From: a virus
IMG/VR virus record: IMGVR_UViG_3300023178_000063
Coordinates: 1 to 53,663 of that record
Direction: 5' to 3' (one strand)
Length of the DNA stretch: 53,663 nucleotides
A model generated the notes under the pieces. The model saw nothing but the letters and a program-made list of their open reading frames with translations, did no database searches and was not told the DNA's origin. How positions within the stretch are numbered: the first letter of the stretch is position 1; the number at the start of each line of letters is the position of its first letter. The translations under genes were made by a program, and so were the position numbers. Below, in pieces: positions 8,066-14,558 of the stretch.

Positions 8066-8723
8066 CGCCAAATGCTTTCCTTGATAGTTCTAATCCTTCT
8101 TCTTGTGAAATAACTTTACCGTTGTTTTTAAATATAACTTCACCACCTGTAGAGTTTGCTATATTCACAAGATCCTTCATACTTCTGGCACCGCGGCCTG
8201 CCTCTTGTGCTATTGCCTTGGCGTTTTGTAGTTGTTTTGGTGATGCCTTAGTAGCGTCAAACTTTGCCTCGAAAGAGAACTGACCAAGGTTATAGTAAAG
8301 GCTTATAGTATTACCTGTTTGTTTGGCACTAACACCGCCCATTGAGTAACTTGTAGAATCGCTATCGTCTGATATTTTATTGCCTTGCTGATCGTAGGTT
8401 GCTTTTATATCAAATCCTTTGTTTGAATAGTTAACAACAAATGTTTTCTTTTTAATATTATGTACTTGTTTTAATCCACCAATACTTGGTGTAATATACA
8501 TACTTGGTTGACCGTTTTTATCCCAGATAAAAGTTCCTGCACCACTATCTAAACGTGTGCCACCTGTCTTGGTTGTCTTAATTGTTTCACCATTCTCGGT
8601 ACTGTATGGTTGTGGTTTTGCTTCTGGCTTCTTTGGAAATGGTTCAAGCATTGGTTTGATTTTTTCAGGAGCAGCCTTTCCTAATGGAGATAATGCGTTT
8701 TCAATAATTTCGTATACCTTCAT
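8058..8723 (-). CDS. Putative internal head protein, beta-rich
   Basis: A 221-residue protein starting MKVYEIIE, almost identical to the metalloprotease N-terminus, with an I-I-E cut. A proline-rich linker (residues 25-45) leads to a Gly/Ser-rich beta region with alternating hydrophobics (about 55-165), then a helical C-terminal end. No catalytic motif is visible. It overlaps the 1,228-residue gene by one base and the next gene by eight. A packaged protein of unknown activity is the best reading. Confidence 0.75.
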   Translation of the reverse strand: MKVYEIIENALSPLGKAAPEKIKPMLEPFPKKPEAKPQPYSTENGETIKTTKTGGTRLDSGAGTFIWDKNGQPSMYITPSIGGLKQVHNIKKKTFVVNYSNKGFDIKATYDQQGNKISDDSDSTSYSMGGVSAKQTGNTISLYYNLGQFSFEAKFDATKASPKQLQNAKAIAQEAGRGARSMKDLVNIANSTGGEVIFKNNGKVISQEEGLELSRKAFGDV

Positions 8724-11700
8724 TAGACACCTGCCAATACTTTAAGTCTATTTATAACAGCACTTTCGTTTCTGCTTCTACGAGTTTTTCCTTTGAAGTT
8801 TGGATCAAACTGTTCTCCGTCCCAAGTTCCGTCTTTGTTAGCACCTTTTCCGTAATACTTGATATTTCCTTCACTGTCCATTTCGCCAGCCGGATGCAAT
8901 AGTTCTTTTGATTGTTCAATCTTACCATCCATTCCTCTATATGAATCATATTCTTTTTCAAGAGCTTGGTATTCTGGAGTATCCATTGCGCCAAATCTAT
9001 CACCATCTGGATTATCTTTTTTCCATTGCTTTGCAAAGTCACGCATCTTCTTACGCACTTCTTTTTTCTCCTGACGTAATTTTTCTGTGTCTGGACCGTC
9101 TTTCATTCTCTTTGAAAAACGTGTTGTACTGCCACCACCTGATTGACTTACAGTTTTACTTGATCCGCCAGTTGTAGTTACTGAACTTGAACTTGAACTT
9201 GATCTCGTTGATGTAGAATTGCTATTACTTGTTTTTTTAGTTCCTGTTGTAGTCTTACTACCTTCGCCGTCAGTTTTGAATATATCATCAAATTTATCAT
9301 CGTCTCCGTCTAATAATTTATCAAAGTCATCTTTGCCACCGTCGTCGATAAACTTTTTAACTTCAGGGTCTTTAATCATTTCTTCAGCCTTTGCTTGCAA
9401 GCGTTCGCCTTTTGCTTTATACTTGTCGTCAATTGCTTTTAATTCTTCTGGATAATCAGGATCTTCTGGCTCTGTTGGAACACCTTGATAGTATTCACTG
9501 TCTGGATTATCCAACTGCTCTCGTGTCCACTTATCTTTTTCGTCACGAGCTTGTTTTGCTAATCCTTCAATCTGCTGTTTTATCTTTTTATAATCGTTTG
9601 CTCTACCTGACAGATCCTTACCAAAAGTTTTTTCGTATTCGTCTCTGCTTACTTTTTTACCGTCTAATGTATATGAGCTACCTGATTGAAAATCGTCATC
9701 ACCACCTTGTTGATCAGTTTGTGGCTCTTCACCTCTTGTGCCGTCATCAGGTCCTGAAGTTGGTTCTTGTGTTGACGCACTTTGTCCACCGTTGTATTGC
9801 ACACCAGCGGCTTGTAATTTATCTGTTATTCTATTAAGGAATGTTTGGAAGTATGGTTCACTTTGTACAGCATTAATAAGAGATTGTAATTCTTGTTTTT
9901 CTGCATTACTTAATGCTTCTTCAAGATGCTGTGCTATAGAACTTTTATATGAGATACTTTCAGATGCTCCTTGTTTTTTAAGTAAATCGTTAATTCGTTT
10001 TGAAATGTCATTTCCAGACATCTGTTTTCCGTTAACATCATACATTTTTTCACGAGGTGGAATAGGCTTTTCGTCTTGTGGCTCTTCACCACCTTGTTGA
10101 TCAGTTTGTGGCTCTTCACCACCTTGTTGATCAGTTTGTGGCTCTTCACCACCTTGTTGATCAGTTTGTGGCTCTTCACCTCTTGTGCCGTCATCAGGTC
10201 CTGAAGTTGGTTCTTCACCACTTGTTCCTTTTTGTTTATTTGCTTGGCTTACAAGAAGATCGTAAATAGGCTTTCCACTCTTTGATTTTTTATTTTGCAT
10301 TTTTTCTTTAAGTTGTGGATCTGCTTCAACTTGTTCAAGAGCGCCTGCATAATCTTTTTCTTTAACTAATTTTTGGAAGTTAGCAATATTTTCTTTGTGC
10401 TGTTCTGGTGTAATTGCACCATTGTCCTGAGCATCGGCATCTAATTCGCTGTCAGTTTGAGGTGCATCTTGTGCTGGCGCAGCCGCTGTTGCACCACCAC
10501 TTAATTTAAGTCCTTTTCCTCTGCGATCAGTATCAATAAATGCTTGTAAATTTTTCTCAGGTCCATATGCTCTTGTTACTGTACCGTCATCGTTTGGAAT
10601 ATCTAAGTAAGGCTCTGGATACTTTGCTTTCATTTGCTTAACATTAAAGTTTGCAAGACCAGGACCTTGGTCGTTCATTTGCATATATCTTTCTGCACTT
10701 ACTGTAGGTTCAGCCGCAGGTTGCTCTGCATCAGCCGCAGGTTGCTCTGCATCAGCCGCTGGTTGTTCTGCATCAGCCGCTGGTTGTTCTGCATCAGCCG
10801 CTGGTTGTTCTGCATTAGTCGGATTGTCTACTTCTTGCCCGCCTCTATTACCGTCATCTGGAACATTACTATTAGTATTTGTATCTGCAGGTTCTGTATT
10901 TTGTTGAGACTGTTGTTGGTCAGTTTGCGGTGCTCCAGCATTTGCTGTTGCTTGGTCAGCTGTTTGTGGCGGAGTAGATGCATCACTTGCACCTGCATTT
11001 GCTGTTGCATCGGCAGCACCGTCAGTACCGGCTTGTGCATCGCCAGATTGTTGTGCTGGTGCGTTTGCTCCACCGCCTGACATTGCTGTTTTCATAGCGC
11101 CTGTTGTTTCAGGCCCTACTTTACCGTCAACTGCAATACCGGCTTTTGTTTGGAAATTTTTAACTGCACCTTGTAGTGTTTCAACAGCGGCTTTTTGATT
11201 TGGATCAGCAATCATTTCTTTTGCTTTGGCTCTTGTATTAGGTCCTACAACTCCATCAACTTTTAAGCCAGCGGCTTGTTGAAATGTTTTAATTGCTGTA
11301 GTTAATGCTTCTGCATCAGCGGCTGTTGCTTGTTCTGCTAATATGTTTTCGTTTTTCTTTGGCTTACCGTGTTTGTTGTGTTGTGCCCAAGCAATAGCAT
11401 AAGGTGCTCCAGGATCGTCAAACTTGCCCTTTAATTTTTTGACTTGTTTTTCTCTACCTGGGGGTGCCTTCTCCATTTGCTTTTTCTTTTTAGATTTGCA
11501 AGATTCAAATGCTTGTACAACGTCTTCATTTGAAATAACGTAACGATAATTACTGCCTTTTCGAAGATTTATTTCCTTGCCAACAATTAATTTAAGCCAT
11601 TCTGCTAATTGGTCAATATCATCTGTTTGTGCAATCTTATCTGCAATCATACTAATAATATGTGATCGTAAACGACTCTGATCAAGTACAAGATCACCTT

Positions 11701-12409
11701 CTTTAACTTTGCGCATTTTCTTTTTCATTTTCTCCTCATCAGGAGAATCACCAAAGTATTTGTGTACTAAATTGTCAAGTTCGTTGTGAAATTTCTTTTC
11801 ATTTTCGGGGCTAACGTCTTCTTTGACAGTATCTTTGATACCCATACCTTGTCTAACTGCGGCAAACATTTCGTCAGCTACTTCATCACGCGGCACACCT
11901 TGTTTAAACGATTCTAAATCATTGTCAGCCGCTGCCTGACGCATTTTACTTGCACTCATTCCTTCTGCACCATCTGCATCTGGATCACGTTCACCTGCAC
12001 TTACAACTTGAATGTTGTCAAATGCATATGCTACTTTTCCTTCTTTGTCTGGAGAATTATTATATTTGTTAATTAATTCTTCAAATGCTTTTACACGATC
12101 GCTACCAGCTACATAAATTAAATGTTTGTATCCTAACTGATATATTTTTTCTAACGCTTGAATAATAGTTTTAACATCGGGGTGACCAATGCTTACTGCT
12201 GGAAAAAAGAATTTAGCATATCGTAGTTTATCTTCAAATGCTAATGGATCTGTTTTAGGTTTTTGTGACTGACTTAAAAATACATAATGATCGCCAGGTA
12301 GGCTTTTGATCTTGTCAACTAATTTTTGATGACCAATAGTGGGAGGATTCATTCTTCCAAATGCAATTACGGCTGTTCTTGGTTCTTCGTATAGTTGACG
12401 TAGTTTCAT
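8723..12409 (-). CDS. Giant head-core-cluster protein with NMN adenylyltransferase-like domain and peptidoglycan-binding-like repeats
   Basis: A 1,228-residue modular protein. Residues 1-9 (MKLRQLYEE) are a capsid-targeting-like peptide. Residues 10-190 form a nucleotidyltransferase fold: T-I-G-H at 24-27 is the (H/T)xGH motif, with AGSDR and SASKMR further on, as in NMN/cytidylyl-transferases. Residues about 320-350 carry a basic block (PPGREKQVKKLKGKF). Residues about 360-441 hold two PG_binding_1-like units (KVDGVVGPNT; AVDGKVGPET). Then follow five EQPAADA repeats, three GGEEPQTDQQ repeats, the ALSNAEKQELQ module shared with the 938-residue protein, a Ser/Thr-rich stretch and a charged helical C-terminus. 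The enzyme activity is inferred from fold motifs; the rest could be a scaffold. Confidence 0.85.
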   Translation of the reverse strand: MKLRQLYEEPRTAVIAFGRMNPPTIGHQKLVDKIKSLPGDHYVFLSQSQKPKTDPLAFEDKLRYAKFFFPAVSIGHPDVKTIIQALEKIYQLGYKHLIYVAGSDRVKAFEELINKYNNSPDKEGKVAYAFDNIQVVSAGERDPDADGAEGMSASKMRQAAADNDLESFKQGVPRDEVADEMFAAVRQGMGIKDTVKEDVSPENEKKFHNELDNLVHKYFGDSPDEEKMKKKMRKVKEGDLVLDQSRLRSHIISMIADKIAQTDDIDQLAEWLKLIVGKEINLRKGSNYRYVISNEDVVQAFESCKSKKKKQMEKAPPGREKQVKKLKGKFDDPGAPYAIAWAQHNKHGKPKKNENILAEQATAADAEALTTAIKTFQQAAGLKVDGVVGPNTRAKAKEMIADPNQKAAVETLQGAVKNFQTKAGIAVDGKVGPETTGAMKTAMSGGGANAPAQQSGDAQAGTDGAADATANAGASDASTPPQTADQATANAGAPQTDQQQSQQNTEPADTNTNSNVPDDGNRGGQEVDNPTNAEQPAADAEQPAADAEQPAADAEQPAADAEQPAAEPTVSAERYMQMNDQGPGLANFNVKQMKAKYPEPYLDIPNDDGTVTRAYGPEKNLQAFIDTDRRGKGLKLSGGATAAAPAQDAPQTDSELDADAQDNGAITPEQHKENIANFQKLVKEKDYAGALEQVEADPQLKEKMQNKKSKSGKPIYDLLVSQANKQKGTSGEEPTSGPDDGTRGEEPQTDQQGGEEPQTDQQGGEEPQTDQQGGEEPQDEKPIPPREKMYDVNGKQMSGNDISKRINDLLKKQGASESISYKSSIAQHLEEALSNAEKQELQSLINAVQSEPYFQTFLNRITDKLQAAGVQYNGGQSASTQEPTSGPDDGTRGEEPQTDQQGGDDDFQSGSSYTLDGKKVSRDEYEKTFGKDLSGRANDYKKIKQQIEGLAKQARDEKDKWTREQLDNPDSEYYQGVPTEPEDPDYPEELKAIDDKYKAKGERLQAKAEEMIKDPEVKKFIDDGGKDDFDKLLDGDDDKFDDIFKTDGEGSKTTTGTKKTSNSNSTSTRSSSSSSSVTTTGGSSKTVSQSGGGSTTRFSKRMKDGPDTEKLRQEKKEVRKKMRDFAKQWKKDNPDGDRFGAMDTPEYQALEKEYDSYRGMDGKIEQSKELLHPAGEMDSEGNIKYYGKGANKDGTWDGEQFDPNFKGKTRRSRNESAVINRLKVLAGV
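10078..10180 (-). repeat. 30-base tandem repeat, three full copies plus a partial
   Basis: In-frame repeats encode GGEEPQTDQQ at 10078-10107, 10108-10137 and 10138-10167, identical at DNA level, followed by a 13-base partial copy. A related segment occurs at about 9700-9768 together with the block EPTSGPDDGTRGE, so the array has been copied within the gene. No spacers are present; it is not a CRISPR array. Confidence 0.95.
10711..10815 (-). repeat. 21-base tandem repeat, five copies
   Basis: Five adjacent 21-base units (10711-10731 through 10795-10815) encode EQPAADA. The units form two sequence versions: the first two carry CAGGTTGC and the last three CTGGTTGT, which suggests stepwise expansion by slippage or unequal recombination. 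Confidence 0.95.
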
Positions 12410-12741
12410 TAGTAGCCACCTTTATTAATTTCTTCTAATTCTTCAGAACAAATTCTTTCAATCATAGATAATCTGTCTTCTGGTGTGAATATATCAGCCG
12501 GACCTTTTGCTAAGTTATATTTTTTACAATAGGTATTCATACCACTATCAATTACTGATCCAATTCTGTCTCGATCAAAATCTTTACCATTCCTAATATT
12601 ATCTGCCATACTTGCCATTGCTGGAAAATATGTCTTACGATAAAATTGAGGATCATTACGCATAAAAACAATAAGGTCGTCAGCTACATCAAATGGTAGA
12701 TTATTTTTTTCTTGAGATTGTGTAAATTCATCTATTTTCAT
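12409..12741 (-). CDS. Hypothetical protein of the head cluster
   Basis: A 110-residue, mostly helical, acidic protein. The core VFMRNDPQFYRKTYFPAM looks like a conserved block of marine T4-like phage proteins, by recollection only. The N-terminus MKIDEFTQSQE has the M-K-x-x-E opening of the cluster but lacks the L/I before x-E, so cleavage is doubtful. It abuts the 1,228-residue gene by one base and overlaps the next by four. Function unknown. Confidence 0.75.
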   Translation of the reverse strand: MKIDEFTQSQEKNNLPFDVADDLIVFMRNDPQFYRKTYFPAMASMADNIRNGKDFDRDRIGSVIDSGMNTYCKKYNLAKGPADIFTPEDRLSMIERICSEELEEINKGGY

Positions 12742-12974
12742 ATTCTATGACCTTGTTCTTTTTGTACTTGTTGTATTGCTCTTTTAATATCTACAGGTTT
12801 GGCTTTTGGAAAAGATTTTAACATTCGTTTATATAATTGTTTTGCTGGATGAATCTCAATAAACTTTCTTGCATAATTTAAATATGCTTTAAAATCTTCG
12901 TCACCTGACCAGTCAAAAGCTCGTTTAAATATATCTAAATAACTTTCTTCATTGAGCAATTCATTAATACGCAT
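12738..12974 (-). CDS. Small putative internal head protein
   Basis: I place the start at the ATG at 12974, one base after the stop of the upstream gene and behind AGGAAG; a longer frame to 13046 exists but would run deep into that gene. The product is 78 residues and begins MRINELLNE, a clear L-x-E peptide. The rest is helical and basic (KQLYKRMLKSFPKAKPVDIK), as expected for a small DNA-associated internal protein. The function is inferred from the N-terminal motif and neighbours. Confidence 0.7.
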   Translation of the reverse strand: MRINELLNEESYLDIFKRAFDWSGDEDFKAYLNYARKFIEIHPAKQLYKRMLKSFPKAKPVDIKRAIQQVQKEQGHRI

Positions 12975-12975
12975 A

Positions 12976-13545
12976 TTACCACTTCCTACATGACCAGTAA
13001 CGTGCTTTGTGTCTTGGTCCTGGATTATCACAGTTATGTCTTGCACGAAAACTTCTTCTGCGCTCTGGATTAGACTTTTTAATCTTCATATCAGGATCAC
13101 CAAAGTTAACCTTAACTACGTTACCTTTAGGATTCTTAACATATACTTTAAACTTCTTCACATCACCTTGCATAGGCTTACCAAGTTTAACTTTGCGTCC
13201 TTGGTATTCTGCTTCGTCTAAATCGTCATCTTCATTAAACCACATAACACCAAATTCTTCGTAAAAATCATTACCGTCTAAAGTTATTTCATCTGTAACT
13301 TCTTCAGCCATGTCGCTACTAATTTCAATATCAAAATCATCGTAACCTTCATTAAACATATGATCGGCTAATTTCTGTGCCATTTCTTCAGCTTGTTCTT
13401 CGTTTAGAGAAACAGAAAGTGGAATATGGATCACTGTAGCACCTTGATCAGATTCAAATACTTGATGATCTGGAAATATAGATTCATTAAGTCCTTCACT
13501 TAAGACTTCTTGTTTTTCCATTACTATTCTTACAAAATGTTCCAT
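12976..13545 (-). CDS. Hypothetical head-cluster protein with C-terminal Cys/His motif
   Basis: A 189-residue protein in two parts. The N-terminal half is acidic, with VLSEGLNESIF near the start that contains two L-x-E sites. The C-terminal domain (residues about 113-189) opens YQGRKVKLGKP and closes with RARHNCDN...ARYWSCRKW, a Cys/His/Trp signature I recall from structural proteins of marine myoviruses. The C-terminal spacing could bind zinc. AAGG precedes the ATG; another ATG lies eight codons in. It is the first gene of the head-core-like run. Function unknown. Confidence 0.75.
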   Translation of the reverse strand: MEHFVRIVMEKQEVLSEGLNESIFPDHQVFESDQGATVIHIPLSVSLNEEQAEEMAQKLADHMFNEGYDDFDIEISSDMAEEVTDEITLDGNDFYEEFGVMWFNEDDDLDEAEYQGRKVKLGKPMQGDVKKFKVYVKNPKGNVVKVNFGDPDMKIKKSNPERRRSFRARHNCDNPGPRHKARYWSCRKW

Positions 13546-13554
13546 GTTAATACC

Positions 13555-13899
13555 TTAATGATTTAATTTAATGCTGTCTACAGTGCCGTCTGTCCAGTTA
13601 GTAATATTTGCTCTTATCCATACATAGTTACCTGTAAAATTTGCAAACTTACTGCCAGTTTCAACTGATGAAGTTGAGTAACTATGTACTTCAAACCAGT
13701 CGTCATCTGTTGGATCAATTGCAAGAGTTGCATAGATAGTGATAGTGCCAATCAAACCTGTATAGGTATATTGGACAGTATGAAAACCGTCACTACGTCC
13801 GTAATAACCGTCGCCTTTGTATTTGTCCCCGGTTACAGACTCTGTGGTACTGTCACCTGGATGTGTTTGCTGTGATAATATTGTTTCTGAACTCGACAT
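13555..13899 (-). CDS. Small beta-rich, structural-looking protein
   Basis: A 114-residue protein rich in Thr, Ser, Gly and aromatic residues, with alternating strands (VQYTYTGLIGTITIYATL; NYVWIRANITNW) that suggest a jelly-roll or Ig-like beta sandwich. Proteins of this look are often capsid or fibre decorations. No capsid-targeting peptide is present. It is separated from its neighbours by about ten bases on either side. A decoration or short-tail-fibre part is possible; nothing in the sequence decides it. Confidence 0.7.
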   Translation of the reverse strand: MSSSETILSQQTHPGDSTTESVTGDKYKGDGYYGRSDGFHTVQYTYTGLIGTITIYATLAIDPTDDDWFEVHSYSTSSVETGSKFANFTGNYVWIRANITNWTDGTVDSIKLNH

Positions 13900-13904
13900 G
13901 CAAG

Positions 13905-13912
13905 TATTTATG
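13905..13912 (-). promoter_or_regulatory. Weak late-promoter-like box (CATAAATA)
   Basis: CATAAATA on the minus strand, only five bases before the ATG at 13899. A transcript from it would be leaderless or start inside the gene, so the box is reported with low confidence. Confidence 0.25.
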
Positions 13913-14558
13913 CATTTTTGTCTTCAATGACTATTTTGTCGACTCGCTGAATTCCTCGGCCTAAAACCAATGAAACTAAACTTAACATTTTTTCATTACG
14001 AACATAAAAGTACATTCCGCTTAGATAATTTTTGTTATTTTTAATAAGAGAACGCAATTTATTGCCTATTTTTAATTTATTTTGATTTTCTATTGCCCAG
14101 GTGAAAAATTCGGAAGGTACAGAATTACCTAATGTAATCCTGTATTCCCATCCTCGCATTTTCTCACCCATAACAAGAATATTAGGTTCTAAAGTAGATT
14201 CCGGCTCCCACCACTCAGATGCTTCAAGAATTCTACCTAAATTCTTTAGCCAATCTTTATCTGTTGAATAAATGGCCACACCTATATTTTCTACACGTAA
14301 TTTATAATTATTATTTTTTGATAATTCTTGATAGGCTTTTTGTGCCTTATATAAATCATTAGGGTGTAAATGAATAGTTTTACGCCATTTTGTAAAAGTA
14401 ATTACTTTTTCTTCTCTGTATTTTTGATGATAAAGATCTAATACTTCTCTAATAAATGTTAAATCGTTGCCACGAAAATAATTGGAAAAATGTGTTTGCC
14501 AATGTATTTTATACGGATATTTTCCGTAAAAAAGTTTGGTGGTATTAAATCTCTTCAA
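13908..14558 (-). CDS. Hypothetical protein translated with ClpA
   Basis: The best start is a TTG at 14558, seven bases after AAGGGG, giving 216 residues that begin MKRFNTTKLFYGKYPYK. It overlaps the end of clpA by 14 bases, so translation is probably coupled. The protein is mixed alpha/beta and basic, with a middle block EWWEPESTLEPNILVMGEKM. No catalytic motif or membrane segment is visible. A ClpA adaptor or a structural protein would fit the position, but there is no direct sign of either. Confidence 0.7.
   Translation of the reverse strand: MKRFNTTKLFYGKYPYKIHWQTHFSNYFRGNDLTFIREVLDLYHQKYREEKVITFTKWRKTIHLHPNDLYKAQKAYQELSKNNNYKLRVENIGVAIYSTDKDWLKNLGRILEASEWWEPESTLEPNILVMGEKMRGWEYRITLGNSVPSEFFTWAIENQNKLKIGNKLRSLIKNNKNYLSGMYFYVRNEKMLSLVSLVLGRGIQRVDKIVIEDKNA

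Noticed and set aside
10078-10180. Possible CRISPR array
   Set aside because: Repeats are head-to-tail with no spacers, in frame, and encode a peptide repeat inside a real gene.
3311-12409. The giant proteins as endolysins or tail lysozymes
   Set aside because: They have PG_binding_1-like units only; no muramidase, amidase or peptidase domain is visible in them.
12975-13046. Longer start for the small internal head protein ending at 12738
   Set aside because: The ATG at 12974 has its own ribosome site, follows the upstream stop by one base and begins with the cluster's motif.
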